From Nitrospira sp. (lineage in GTDB: Bacteria; Nitrospirota; Nitrospiria; Nitrospirales; Nitrospiraceae), in the NCBI GenBank assembly GCA_031315995.1, contig JALDRG010000002.1, positions 310,001 through 374,000 on the forward strand: 64,000 nt of DNA, given 5' to 3'. The notes below the pieces were generated by a model. The model was not told the DNA's origin. It ran no database searches and saw nothing but the letters and a program-made list of their open reading frames with translations. How positions within the stretch are numbered: the first letter of the stretch is position 1; each line of letters begins with the position of its first letter. The position numbers were made by a program, and so were the translations under genes. Positions 9,083-17,743 of this stretch are shown here, one piece after another.

Positions 9083-9643
9083 ATGTCGCAGACATCGGGA
9101 CCTGTTCGCTCGGGATGGTGGCTTCTTCTGGGTGCCCTACTGGTCGCATCGCCAACGCCGGCTGCGGACTTGACCACACCGGCTGTGCGCGATCACGCCG
9201 ACCAGGCCTTCCAACACCTCCAAACACGAGAGAAGACGGCATCGTCCGCGAGCGCATCGCAAGCGAGGCCCGCTCAAGCGGCGTCCAGCGCGGAGCAGTT
9301 TCTGACCGGCCAGGGACAGGGCGATCTGAACAAAGGCACACTCGTCTGTCAGCGGGTCTCCGAACTGGCAGCCCGAGCCGATATTGCCAAACAAATCCGG
9401 GTGCTGGTGAAGGAACATGCCACCGACCGCCTGCGAGAACGCACCGGCCGTGAGGTTGAACAGGACATTGAGGTCGTGCGGGAAGAAATCGTTCAGGAAT
9501 ACCTGCAGGGCGTCCAGATCATCGAACACCGCACCGACGAAGAAGCCAAAACCTGTTCAGCGACCGCCGTCATGCCGAAATCCCGCCTGCCCGCACCCAT
9601 GCCCATGGATCCGACCGCTTCCAATCCAGCCGCGCATCGCTGA
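9083..9643 (+). CDS. exported hypothetical protein (186 aa)
   Basis: Starts at MSQTSGPVRSGWWLL with an AGGAAAG ribosome site overlapping the end of the previous gene. The signal segment WWLLLGALLVASPTPAA is followed by an Ala/Gln-rich low-complexity linker, then an alpha-helical region rich in charged residues (VEQDIEVVREEIVQEYLQGV). Two cysteines (VCQRVSE, KTCSATAV) frame the helical part and could pair in the periplasm. A Pro-rich tail ends the protein. No family recognised. The two-base spacing to the FlgT-like gene implies coupled expression and perhaps a shared complex. Confidence 0.68.
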   Translation: MSQTSGPVRSGWWLLLGALLVASPTPAADLTTPAVRDHADQAFQHLQTREKTASSASASQARPAQAASSAEQFLTGQGQGDLNKGTLVCQRVSELAARADIAKQIRVLVKEHATDRLRERTGREVEQDIEVVREEIVQEYLQGVQIIEHRTDEEAKTCSATAVMPKSRLPAPMPMDPTASNPAAHR

Positions 9644-9716
9644 ACCGTCCTTCCAGGCCGAATCCTCTGTCCCTCCATTGAACTTCGCGCTCCGTTTCGG
9701 GTAAGACAATCTTCCC

Positions 9717-10973
9717 ATGCCCATTGAAAACAACTTCCAGCACGACGAACTCTCCCGCAAGAACCCCGGCGACCGGCTGACCTACGCCGACTGGACGACG
9801 CCGCCCGACATGGACTCACCCGCTTGGCAAGACGCGATGGGGCTGCTCGGACAGCAGCTGTCAGGGGCCGGCGTGCGGCTGATCATGTTTCTGCATGGAG
9901 CTATCCCTGGCACCGATGTCTTCGGCTTAGGACGACTCGACGATGTAGGCGGGCTCAAGCGAGGCTATTCACGTGGCATCTCCGGCCTGGATTCTCTCCT
10001 ATCGTTCATGCGGGAAGGCACGAACGGTATCACCCCGCTTCCGGGCGGCATGAAGCCGCCGCTGGCCAACGATGACGCTACGAAGACCCTGCTCGACAGT
10101 CAGATCGGCGACGCGGGGAATTTTACAACCACCACAGTCGAACAATGCCGGAAAGCCCTGAATCAGAAACTCGCCAAACCCATCACCTGCATCCGGGAAC
10201 TCTGGTCCAGCGAGCACAATCACCTCGGCCGCGCCCTGGCCGCGTGTCGGTTGTTGGACCGGTTGCGGGCCCTCGTCACCGAGCACCATCTGGGAGCCGG
10301 CGACCGCATCCTGGTCCAGGCGCATGGCCAGGCCGGACTCGTGCTTGCGCTGGCCTCCAATCTCCTCTGTCCTTCGCCCATCACAGGACGGAAGACGCTC
10401 TTCGAACTCCTGCTGGCCGCACAGCCGCAGGGACCGGACGCGGAGACGATTCGCCGCATCGAGCCGTTGCTGACCACCGCGACCTTGCTCAATGGCGTGA
10501 CGCTGGATATCGTCACCTTCGGCACGCCGGTGCGGTACGGTTGGGACCCGTCCGGAATCGGCAAAGTGCTGCACATCGTGAACCACCGCAATCTGCGGAC
10601 CGACGGAAAAACCTGGCTCTCGAAAATGGATATGCCGCAGATCACCGTCGAGATGCCAATCGCCTGGGGCGGCGACTACGTGCAGCAACTCGCCGCCGCC
10701 GGCAGCGATGCCGTTCCCACGAACGACTCCGCCAAAGCCATCAACAAAGCGATTTGGGAATTGGTGGAACCCTACGATGGCTTCGAACGCTGGGTCGAGT
10801 GTGCGCGACGCGCGGGACGCTTCCCCAGTGAGGGACAGTGCCTACTCGTCGATTACAAGGACTGCACGAGCTCGACCAATGTCCGCGATCACTACTATGG
10901 CCACGCCGCCTATACCCGCACGAACGCGATGCTCTTCAACTTTAATCAGATCGTCGCTCGGCTGTATTCCTGA
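9717..10973 (+). CDS. alpha/beta-hydrolase-like protein lacking the nucleophile Ser (418 aa)
   Basis: No signal peptide. Features of an alpha/beta hydrolase are visible: LIMFLHGAIPGTDVFG (oxyanion-type HG), the nucleophile-elbow position ILVQAHGQAGLVLALAS, and DIVTFGTPVRYGW, as in lipase-like proteins. In active family members the elbow reads GHSxGG; here the serine is replaced by glycine (AHGQAG). The C-terminal part contains GHAAYTRTN, which could supply the acid/base His. Either the enzyme is dead or another residue takes over. It is 73 bases downstream of the two secreted-protein genes. The identity is a weak fold-level assignment. Confidence 0.6.
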   Translation: MPIENNFQHDELSRKNPGDRLTYADWTTPPDMDSPAWQDAMGLLGQQLSGAGVRLIMFLHGAIPGTDVFGLGRLDDVGGLKRGYSRGISGLDSLLSFMREGTNGITPLPGGMKPPLANDDATKTLLDSQIGDAGNFTTTTVEQCRKALNQKLAKPITCIRELWSSEHNHLGRALAACRLLDRLRALVTEHHLGAGDRILVQAHGQAGLVLALASNLLCPSPITGRKTLFELLLAAQPQGPDAETIRRIEPLLTTATLLNGVTLDIVTFGTPVRYGWDPSGIGKVLHIVNHRNLRTDGKTWLSKMDMPQITVEMPIAWGGDYVQQLAAAGSDAVPTNDSAKAINKAIWELVEPYDGFERWVECARRAGRFPSEGQCLLVDYKDCTSSTNVRDHYYGHAAYTRTNAMLFNFNQIVARLYS

Positions 10974-11132
10974 CGTGGAATTCTGGCCTTGCCAGACAGT
11001 GTGACCTCACATCAATTTGGTGCACCCTTTCCACGAGAGAGGACACCGGCAGAGCGCGCCTTCCTACCTGCTCCTCACCAAGGCGTCAAGTAGACTCTCC
11101 CTCAGAGTCCGTTTTTGCTCGGAACCCTAACC

Positions 11133-11336
11133 ATGTCACCATCGCTCTCCCTTCCGGACAACATACGTATTGCAGACAATTTTCGCCGCACGGTCGAACT
11201 GACGGAGTTGGGACTGGCCTTGCGTCAGGCCGTGATCGAGCAGCGGAATGTACCGGGCGCGGGTGAGGGAATCGCACAGGTCATGCACGAAATTCGACTG
11301 GCCAAAGAGCAGGCATGGCAGCAAAGCCAATCCTAG
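11133..11336 (+). CDS. small hypothetical protein (67 aa)
   Basis: Short acidic/basic mixed protein, MSPSLSLPDNIRIADNFRR onward, predicted mostly helical (LTELGLALRQAVIEQRN) with no signal or membrane segment. A TTG at 11115 would add six residues, but the ATG at 11133 is more natural. Codon use looks like that of its neighbours, and the helical amphipathic pattern supports a real gene. It stands alone between convergent and divergent neighbours. No family recognised and no function suggested. Confidence 0.55.
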   Translation: MSPSLSLPDNIRIADNFRRTVELTELGLALRQAVIEQRNVPGAGEGIAQVMHEIRLAKEQAWQQSQS

Positions 11337-11463
11337 TAAGTTCTTGACTCCATCTTTGGCGACATTGCTGCTCAATCTCCTTCTCCTGCTCAAGATAATC
11401 CGTGAGCTGTTTTGCGATCTCAATCATCGAGTATTGCTACGGGTTTGATCCCGATTAGCCCTC

Positions 11464-11772
11464 CTACTGGCGCACCCAATTTCGCAGAATACCTTTCTCA
11501 TCAAAGGTGAGCACGAACTTCACACAACTCATCCCACCTGTGACCTGTCCATCACTCCCTGATACTGCTCCATAGCAATCATCGTAGGACCAAACCTGGC
11601 CACCTGACTTAAGCGTGTAGGTGTTATTGGGAGCGCCAAAATGTTGCGCAATTTCATCCTGAGATGCTCTGCCGGAAACCTCATTAAGATACTGAGACTG
11701 CCTAGACAGCCGAGTCGTACAGCCAGAAAGAATAACGACTACTAAAATTGCTACAAAGGCCGACATTTTCAT
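11464..11772 (-). CDS. small lipoprotein, SmpA/OmlA-like (102 aa)
   Basis: The signal sequence KMSAFVAILVVVILSGC ends in a lipobox (LSGC), so the mature protein is lipid-anchored in the envelope. The mature part contains DEIAQHFGAPNNTYTLKSGG and VWSYDDC, which match the pattern of the small two-strand SmpA/OmlA (BamE-like) fold: a helix, then G.P, then a Trp/Tyr strand. It is shorter than BamE and has two additional cysteines (DDCYG, MSCVK). It may be a structural envelope lipoprotein; a specific role in the Bam complex cannot be claimed. Confidence 0.72.
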   Translation of the reverse strand: MKMSAFVAILVVVILSGCTTRLSRQSQYLNEVSGRASQDEIAQHFGAPNNTYTLKSGGQVWSYDDCYGAVSGSDGQVTGGMSCVKFVLTFDEKGILRNWVRQ

Positions 11773-11983
11773 AGAACTACCCCTTGCTGTTCAGCTGGCA
11801 CCGCATCTTAGACCGAGGGAATCGGCCCGCACAATGATGTTGGTTGAGGGCTTTTGAAATGTAATAGCTGAGAGATTCTGCACGCTGGGGGTACTCAGCC
11901 TCCAGCATGATTTTTCTCGTGCGGGTATCCTGCGGCCAATTAGAGTCGGCTGTTAATCTGGAGCAGCACTTTTCACCATTCTG

Positions 11984-12370
11984 CTAATAGGGCATCTCGT
12001 CGTCGTCGAACCCAAAATGATGGCCGATCTCATGCACGACTGTGTCGCGCACTTCTTGTACGACTTCTTTTTTGGTGCGGCAGAGTCGGAGGATCGGCCC
12101 GCGATAGATGGAGATTTTGGCCGGCAGTTGCCCGCCAGCTTGAAAGAAAGATTCTTTGTCGAGAGAGAGGCCTTGGTAGAGACCGAGCAGATCCTCGTCT
12201 TCCTCCATCTCCAGGTCGGCAAGCACTTCAGGAGAGGGTTCTTCTTCCACCACGACGGCAACGTTGGTGATGAGTTTGGCGTACTCGTCAGGCAGCCCGT
12301 CCAAGGCCCGCTGCACCAGTTCCTGGAACTCGGGCTCAGTGACTGACAGCGATGCGCGTCTCCGTCCCAT
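11984..12370 (-). CDS. zincin-type metallopeptidase family protein (128 aa)
   Basis: Contains the extended zinc motif HEIGHHFGFDD at residues 113-123 (HExxHxxGxxD, with H113, E114, H117 and D123), characteristic of the small bacterial zincin-like family of about 120-130 residues. The N-terminal half is acidic (ADLEMEEDEDLLGLY), also typical. No signal peptide, so cytoplasmic. Substrates of this family are not known. It lies 37 bases downstream of polA on the same strand and may share its transcript. Confidence 0.85.
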   Translation of the reverse strand: MGRRRASLSVTEPEFQELVQRALDGLPDEYAKLITNVAVVVEEEPSPEVLADLEMEEDEDLLGLYQGLSLDKESFFQAGGQLPAKISIYRGPILRLCRTKKEVVQEVRDTVVHEIGHHFGFDDDEMPY

Positions 12371-12407
12371 ACTGATGCGCTCTGGAACTCCCCGCTCGAC
12401 TCCCGCT

Positions 12408-15053
12408 TTACGGGTGGGCCGCTCGCCAGTTCCGACCGACTCCCAGATCGACTTTCAGCGGCACCGACAGACCAAGCTTGGTACCGGTGGCCTCCATAAC
12501 TTGCTTGACCAGCTGTTTGGCCCGCTCAAGGTCAGCCTCCGGCGTTTCAAAAATCAATTCGTCATGCACCTGCAAAATCATTTTGGTAGTCGGCAGTTCA
12601 TCCTGCAATCGCTGATGAACGTCGATCATCGCCACTTTGATGAGATCTGCGGCCGATCCTTGGATCGGACTATTCACCGCCATGCGCTCGCCGGCGCCGC
12701 GCTGCGATGGGTCTCCGCTCTGCAATTCCGGGATCGGGCGCCGGCGGCCGAGGATGGTCGTCGTATAGCCTTTGGTCTTGCCGTCGTCGATATTCCGATC
12801 CATCAACGCCCGCACGGCCGCAAACTTCTCAAAGAACGTCTCGATGTATTTCTTGGCATCGGCTTGGGACACGCCGATGTTCGAGGCGAGACCAAAGGGG
12901 CTGATGCCATACACGATCCCGAACACCACGCTTTTCGCCGCGCGACGCATCTCTCTCGTGACCTCTCCGGCAGGCAGGTTAAAAATCTCCATGGCCGTGG
13001 CCATGTGAATATCTTCACCCTTTTCAAACACCTGCAGCAGCCGTGGGTCCTGAGACAAATGCGCCAGAATACGGGGCTCGACCTGACTGTAGTCGGCGCA
13101 GAGCAGTTGATGACCCGGCGGCGCGATGAACGCTTCTCGGATACGCAAGCCGTAGTCACCCTTCACCGGAATGTTCTGCAGATTCGGATCGGTCGAAGAC
13201 AGTCGTCCGGTCGCCGCCACCGTCTGATTGAGCGAGGTGTGGAGCCGCTTGGTCTCAGGATTCACCATCTGAGGCAAGGCATCGACATAGGTCGATTTAA
13301 GCTTCGTCAGGGTCCGGTAGTTCAGAATCTGCGCCGGCAACTCATGCTGGCTGGCTAGTTGTGTGAGTGTATCTTCATCCGTGGAATAGCCGGTCTTGGT
13401 TTTGCGCAGCGGCTTCAGGCCGAGGGTTTCGAAGAGCACCGTAGCGAGCTGCTTGGGCGAGCCGATATTGAATTCACCGCCGGCCAGACGGTAAATGCTG
13501 CCGACCATCTGCTCCAGCTCACGCTCCAGCTCTTTGCTCAGAGTCTGCATGCCCTCGACATCGAGCAGAAAACCATTCCGTTCGATTTCGGCCAACACCA
13601 GCACCAACGGCATCTCCACATCTTGAAAGAGTGACAGGCTTCCCTGCGCTTTCAACCGCTCACGAAGCATCGGCGCCACTTTCGCCGTGACGGCGGCCGC
13701 CTCACCGGTTCGACGAATCAGCGCCTCATCGACATCGAACAGGGATTGAGTTTCCCGGCCAGGCTCGTCGCGCTCCCCTGCGCCCATCTGATAACTCAGC
13801 AGGTCCATGGCGATCGCTTCCAAGGTATGGGCCCGGCGATTCGGGTTCAACAGATAGTCAGCCACCATCGTATCGAAATAGGGCCCCGGCATCTCGACAC
13901 CCTGACGGTGGAGCGTCAGCAACAGCAGCTTGAGATCCTGAACGGCTTTCAGCTTGCTTCCATCGCGCAGACACTCAACGAGTGGGCGGGGCCAGTCACG
14001 CGCCTCGCCCTGCACGAAGGCCGCGTGTCCATCGGACCGACCCAACGCGCAGCCGCGAATATCGGCACGCACCCCCGGCTCACCGGTCAGGACGCAGGCG
14101 AAACCCAACATTGCATCTACCGGTTGCTTCTTCAGAAACGCATCTGCCGCTGCAGCATCGTGAATCTGTTCGACATCAGCTCCCAATCGGTTTTGCTCGG
14201 GCGTCTCTCCCTGGAAGGCCTTGGCCAGCGTCACGAACTCCAGTTCGCGCAACAGGCTCACCAGCGTCTCAATCTGCGGCGCCTTGGCCTGAAAGTGAGC
14301 CGGGACAAATTCCAGCGGGCAGTCCAACTGAATCGTCGCGAGCTGCTTGCTCATCCGGGCCTGCTCGCCTTGCTCCAACAACAAGTTCTTGGTTTTTGCC
14401 GGCGTGACTTCTTCGATTCGATTCAGCAGCTCCTCGATCGTGCCGAACTGCGTGATCAGTTTCACCGCGGTTTTTTCGCCGATCCCTTTGACGCCAGGAA
14501 TATTATCGCTGGCATCACCCATGAGCCCCATAATTTCGACCACACGTGCCGGCTCTACTCCAAACCGCCCCTGCGAATCTGCTTCACCGAACCACTTATC
14601 CTTGACCGGATCATAAATACGTGTCTTCGGGGTAAGCAGTTGGAACATATCTTTGTCGCTGGTGGCGATCACGACGTCGAGGCCTTCGGCTTCGCCTTTT
14701 TTCGCCAGGGTGCCGATCAAATCGTCGGCCTCGTACCCCGCTTGTCTGATGACCGGTAGAGACAGGGCCTCCACCACGCGATGAATGTAGGGAATCTGTG
14801 CGCTCATTCCCTGCGGCATGGGGGGCCGTTGCGCCTTATAGTCTTTGAACGCCTCATGGCGATGCGTCGGGCCCTTCTCATCGAAGACTACGGCCACATA
14901 GTCCGGCCGATGGTCCCGCAGGACCTTCAACAGCATGGTTGTGAACCCATAGACGGCGTTGGTCTGCAGGCCTTTGGAATTGGAGAGGGGCGGCAGGGCG
15001 AAAAATGCCCGGTAGATATATGCGCTGCCGTCGATTAAATAGAGTGTGGGCAT
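12408..15053 (-). CDS. polA: DNA polymerase I (881 aa)
   Basis: Replication and repair polymerase that fills gaps and removes RNA primers. The 5' nuclease domain (1 to about 290) has YVAVVFDEKGPTHRHE, GYEADDLIG, ATSDKDMFQL and the helix-hairpin GVKGIGEKTAVKL. The central 3'-5' exonuclease fold lacks the DxE proofreading pair (MLGFACVL at that place), so proofreading is probably absent. The polymerase domain has motif A DYSQVEPRILAH (654-665), motif B RRAAKSVVFGIVYG (703-716) and motif C QVHDELIFE (828-836). Motif A usually reads IELR and motif B usually has Asn before FG; here Pro and Val stand there. Length is normal for the family. Confidence 0.97.
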   Translation of the reverse strand: MPTLYLIDGSAYIYRAFFALPPLSNSKGLQTNAVYGFTTMLLKVLRDHRPDYVAVVFDEKGPTHRHEAFKDYKAQRPPMPQGMSAQIPYIHRVVEALSLPVIRQAGYEADDLIGTLAKKGEAEGLDVVIATSDKDMFQLLTPKTRIYDPVKDKWFGEADSQGRFGVEPARVVEIMGLMGDASDNIPGVKGIGEKTAVKLITQFGTIEELLNRIEEVTPAKTKNLLLEQGEQARMSKQLATIQLDCPLEFVPAHFQAKAPQIETLVSLLRELEFVTLAKAFQGETPEQNRLGADVEQIHDAAAADAFLKKQPVDAMLGFACVLTGEPGVRADIRGCALGRSDGHAAFVQGEARDWPRPLVECLRDGSKLKAVQDLKLLLLTLHRQGVEMPGPYFDTMVADYLLNPNRRAHTLEAIAMDLLSYQMGAGERDEPGRETQSLFDVDEALIRRTGEAAAVTAKVAPMLRERLKAQGSLSLFQDVEMPLVLVLAEIERNGFLLDVEGMQTLSKELERELEQMVGSIYRLAGGEFNIGSPKQLATVLFETLGLKPLRKTKTGYSTDEDTLTQLASQHELPAQILNYRTLTKLKSTYVDALPQMVNPETKRLHTSLNQTVAATGRLSSTDPNLQNIPVKGDYGLRIREAFIAPPGHQLLCADYSQVEPRILAHLSQDPRLLQVFEKGEDIHMATAMEIFNLPAGEVTREMRRAAKSVVFGIVYGISPFGLASNIGVSQADAKKYIETFFEKFAAVRALMDRNIDDGKTKGYTTTILGRRRPIPELQSGDPSQRGAGERMAVNSPIQGSAADLIKVAMIDVHQRLQDELPTTKMILQVHDELIFETPEADLERAKQLVKQVMEATGTKLGLSVPLKVDLGVGRNWRAAHP

Positions 15054-15110
15054 AGCTGAGACAACGTAACCGGTGGAGCAACGCAGCGGCCGAACTGAAC
15101 GAAGTCGCTC

Positions 15111-15542
15111 TCAGTCGGGAGCAATGATAAGCGGTGGTTTGTCGAACCGCGCCCGCATGCCGTTGATGGTGCTGAGGACGGTGGATTGTCCCACGATCTT
15201 CGCCTCGACCCGCCGCTTGCCGGGAAATTCGATCAACGAGAGGCCGATCAACATCGTCAGCAGTCCCTGCCCCGGCAGGAACAGCATGAGAAGGCCCGCG
15301 AAGAGAAAAATCGCCCCCACGACGTTCTTTGCGACATGCCCGAACAGGCGAAGCACTGGGTGGTGATTCTCCATCCACGGGCGCGGAATACGAATATCGA
15401 AATAGTCCGCCGGCAATCGCATCAGAATGATGGGAATGGCGATCAGGGTCCCCACAAACATGACGACCGAAGATACGGCGAACCAGATCAGCACATTCGC
15501 CGGAACGTAGGATTCGATCTGCGACAGGAATTCACTTATCAC
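15111..15542 (-). CDS. PGPGW-type inner membrane protein (143 aa)
   Basis: Two main hydrophobic regions are visible: VLIWFAVSSVVMFVGTLIAI near the N terminus and NVVGAIFLFAGLLMLFLPGQ in the middle. The second ends in LPGQGLLTMLIGLSLIEFPG, the signature of the small PGPGW transmembrane family (PF09656 type). The C-terminal tail is basic and cytoplasmic or peripheral. The family has no known function. The gene is 57 bases upstream of polA on the same strand, so the two may be co-transcribed. Confidence 0.8.
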   Translation of the reverse strand: MISEFLSQIESYVPANVLIWFAVSSVVMFVGTLIAIPIILMRLPADYFDIRIPRPWMENHHPVLRLFGHVAKNVVGAIFLFAGLLMLFLPGQGLLTMLIGLSLIEFPGKRRVEAKIVGQSTVLSTINGMRARFDKPPLIIAPD

Positions 15543-15598
15543 CGGCGCATCCTAGCATGAGGCTTTGCGCGGCGGAAAGGGCATCAGGACAAAGCCGG

Positions 15599-15627
15599 TT
15601 TACGTTCCTCGCGCCTCCAGCTATAAT
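15599..15627 (+). promoter_or_regulatory. candidate sigma70 promoter next to the start codon
   Basis: TTTACG, a 17-base spacer, then TATAAT at 15622-15627. The predicted start of transcription falls on or next to the ATG at 15635, so the mRNA would be leaderless, or translation would begin at the internal ATG at 15695. Confidence 0.45.
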
Positions 15628-15634
15628 TCCGCCC

Positions 15635-16039
15635 ATGCTGCCCAAGCGACTCAGCTGCGCAAGGTTGAAGAGCATCCACCGACCAACCTTCCGGATGGCG
15701 GTTCTCGCATTGGTTCTCTTCCTTGGCACCCTCGGCTCGGGTGATCATAGGGCACAAGCCGCCGATGGCGCCTCCTCTATCGGAGAGTCGGACCTTCAGA
15801 TCGACATCACCAAAATCGGACTCGGCAAGGAAGTCGTCATTACCAAAGGCGCAAAGGAATGGTTCATGCGGGTGGAGGTCACCCCTGAAAACTCCGTGGT
15901 GGTTCGACAAGAAAAAGACGGGGAGCGATACCTGCTCGACGAGAGCGAGATGCACGATCGCGCCATGACACCCGCTGAAGTGGATGCGGCCATCACCGAA
16001 TTTGTGAATAGCGTCAAAACTCGACAGAAGGTCCAATAG
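15635..16039 (+). CDS. exported hypothetical protein (134 aa)
   Basis: The hydrophobic segment FRMAVLALVLFLGTLG, with a cut near AQAAD, indicates export. The mature part (about 90 residues) contains DLQIDITKIGLGKEVVITKG and MRVEVTPENSVVVRQEKDGE, a compact beta-rich pattern with no cysteine. The start is uncertain: 15635 lies immediately after a TATAAT box, while the ATG at 15695 leaves a minimal signal peptide. It ends five bases before a DsrE-family gene on the same strand, so the two are almost certainly co-expressed. No family recognised. Confidence 0.65.
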   Translation: MLPKRLSCARLKSIHRPTFRMAVLALVLFLGTLGSGDHRAQAADGASSIGESDLQIDITKIGLGKEVVITKGAKEWFMRVEVTPENSVVVRQEKDGERYLLDESEMHDRAMTPAEVDAAITEFVNSVKTRQKVQ

Positions 16040-16044
16040 CCGCC

Positions 16045-16464
16045 ATGGCCGACAAACCCAAGTTCGTCATCTTCGCCCATAACGCCACTTACGATAAACT
16101 CCACCAGGTCGCCACCCTTGGCCTCACCGCCGCCGCCATGGGCAAGGAGGTCATCGTGGTGCTGTTGTTTTGGACGATCAAGAAACTGGCCGAGGGCAGG
16201 ATCGACCAGATCGACTTTCCGCCTGAATATGCTGCGTCGGCAGAGGAAGTCGCACGGCTCTTGAAGGAGAAGCGGGTCCCGACAATTTCTGAGATGTTTC
16301 ACGAAGCCCGTCTCGTCGGTCAGTTTCGCCTCATCGCCTGCAGCGCCGGACTCGAATATATGGGCGTGGAAGCGGGCGCAGTCGAACGCAATGTCGACGA
16401 AGTCCTCGGCCTCCCCTCCATCCTCTCGCTGACGGCGCAGGCGGAAACCAAACTATTTATTTAG
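16045..16464 (+). CDS. DsrE/DsrF-like family protein (139 aa)
   Basis: Cytoplasmic sulfur-relay-type fold: the N-terminal strand KFVIFAHNATYDKLHQVATLG, a helix with AAAMGKEVIVVLLFW, and the C-terminal AETKLFI are typical of DsrE2-like proteins that act with TusA in persulfide transfer or related redox tasks. A single Cys (LIACSAGLEYMG) sits where this subgroup keeps its conserved residue. It shares an operon with the secreted protein just upstream. A second, longer homologue is at 20663 and a periplasmic one at 17059. Confidence 0.82.
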   Translation: MADKPKFVIFAHNATYDKLHQVATLGLTAAAMGKEVIVVLLFWTIKKLAEGRIDQIDFPPEYAASAEEVARLLKEKRVPTISEMFHEARLVGQFRLIACSAGLEYMGVEAGAVERNVDEVLGLPSILSLTAQAETKLFI

Positions 16465-16469
16465 CCGAT

Positions 16470-16530
16470 CGTGACGGACCCGACGACGCAGGGGGAGCAA
16501 AGCGGATCTGCCTTCCCCTTCGCCGTCACG
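16470..16530. terminator. possible bidirectional terminator between convergent genes
   Basis: CGTGACGG at 16470-16477 pairs with CCGTCACG at 16523-16530; an inner GGGGGA/TCCCC pair can extend the stem. It sits between the DsrE-like gene and the convergent TlpA-like gene. No strong T run is present. Confidence 0.35.
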
Positions 16531-16531
16531 C

Positions 16532-17056
16532 CTACTTCAAATTCGACAAAAATGCCCGGAACTCTTCATTCTGCAACAGGCCGGCGCCTAGGTGAGTCAT
16601 CGCAATCTGTCCGTGCTCATCCAGTACCACATAGGTCGGTGTCACCCGCACCTTGAACGCCTGGGCCACCCACCGGTCTTCGTCATAGGCCGTCGGAAAC
16701 ACGAACACGTCAGGCCGTTGCTTAATGAACGCCTCGACATTTGACCGGAGGTCGGCAAAGCCAATCGAGAGCACTTGCAGCCGCTCCGGCTTGTCCCGCC
16801 GATAGAAACTCGCAAGTTCCGGCAACTCCTTCCGGCACACGTTACACCAAGGAGCCCAAAACACCAGCAGCGCCGGCCGGTTGCGCAGCGTGGTCTTGCT
16901 GACCGCATCCCCGGCCGACGTCACCAGTTCGAACTCCGGCGCAGACGGTAAACCCGGGGCGCCATGACTGACGTCCAAGGCACTGCCCCATACCATGAAC
17001 AGCCACAGGACAAGCAGGAGCCGGCGCATGCCGATCGTCCACATCGCAATAGACAT
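16532..17056 (-). CDS. TlpA/ResA-like thioredoxin-fold protein (174 aa)
   Basis: Periplasmic thiol oxidoreductase. The N-terminal hydrophobic run (LLLVLWLFMVWGSAL) is a signal or anchor; an alternative start at Met10 is plausible. The active site is WCNVC (Cys71 and Cys74) in FWAPWCNVCRKELPEL, and the cis-Pro region VRVTPTYVVLDEHGQI is present. Such proteins reduce or maintain thiols during cytochrome c maturation and related processes. It is two bases downstream of a periplasmic DsrE-like gene, so the two may exchange electrons or sulfur. Confidence 0.88.
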   Translation of the reverse strand: MSIAMWTIGMRRLLLVLWLFMVWGSALDVSHGAPGLPSAPEFELVTSAGDAVSKTTLRNRPALLVFWAPWCNVCRKELPELASFYRRDKPERLQVLSIGFADLRSNVEAFIKQRPDVFVFPTAYDEDRWVAQAFKVRVTPTYVVLDEHGQIAMTHLGAGLLQNEEFRAFLSNLK

Positions 17057-17058
17057 CT

Positions 17059-17535
17059 CTAAGGTTTAATGTACAGATACCCTTGCTGTTGAAGATCCGC
17101 AATGCGTTTGACCGCCACCGGATGAAGGGTTCCCACAAAGCCCTTCACAAGATTGTCGAGCGTCTTGTTATAGAGTTTCATCGACACCTGACACATTTCC
17201 GCCTTCACGCCCTTGTCGATGATCTGCTCGAACCGCTTGGTCATCTCAGGGTCCATCTTGTCTTTCTCAAACAGTTCCAGCGCCGGACCATGCACGACCA
17301 ACTCCACATCAATCTTGTCCGGTCCCCCTTCCGCCTCAATGTGTTTATTGATCAGAGCCAACGCATACTTGGCGACCTCCGGATCCTTCCCATCCACGTG
17401 GTACAACACTTTGACTTTCCCGCCGGCCGGCATCTCCGCTGCCAGCACCGGTGTCGAAATTACGAAGAACGCCACGGTCGCCAGCAGGGCCAACGAACCG
17501 ATTGCTGCTCTATCGAACCTGGATCGCATAGACAT
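17059..17535 (-). CDS. periplasmic DsrE/DsrF-like protein (158 aa)
   Basis: Signal peptide IGSLALLATVAFFVISTPVLA followed by a DsrE-type domain: KVKVLYHVDGKDPEVAKYAL, IDVELVVHGPALELF, then a conserved lone Cys in KAEMCQVSMKLYNKTLDN and a C-terminal IADLQQQGYLYIKP. Exported DsrE-like proteins often sit beside thioredoxin-fold partners, as here (two bases from the TlpA-like gene). The Cys could carry a persulfide. The physiological sulfur substrate is unknown. Confidence 0.82.
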   Translation of the reverse strand: MSMRSRFDRAAIGSLALLATVAFFVISTPVLAAEMPAGGKVKVLYHVDGKDPEVAKYALALINKHIEAEGGPDKIDVELVVHGPALELFEKDKMDPEMTKRFEQIIDKGVKAEMCQVSMKLYNKTLDNLVKGFVGTLHPVAVKRIADLQQQGYLYIKP

Positions 17536-17743
17536 ACATGCCTCCTTCGATCACGGGCAAGCCGACGAACGTTTGCTATCGGTCATGCTACGTGATGTAT
17601 GAAGAAATTTCCAGGACGCCCGGCGCAAGGCAAGCCAAACAAAAAACTGGCCTTATAGTCGGAGTAGTCAGGGTACGCGGCGCGGGGCTCTGCCGAGCCG
17701 TCTTCGGGATTGCCGAAACAGGAAGCTGCGTCGAGGAAGAAGC

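Noticed and set aside
11281..11427. 48-residue minus-strand frame beginning MIEIAKQLTDYLEQEKE
   Set aside because: Composition looks protein-like, but there is no ribosome site, it follows an in-frame TAG and it overlaps the end of the 67-aa gene. Possibly a gene fragment; not enough to call.
12264..13358. 364-residue frame opposite polA
   Set aside because: Antisense shadow of a strongly conserved gene in GC-rich DNA; no ribosome site or recognisable domain.
13746..14759. 337-residue frame opposite polA
   Set aside because: Same reason; the polA motifs on the other strand are unmistakable.
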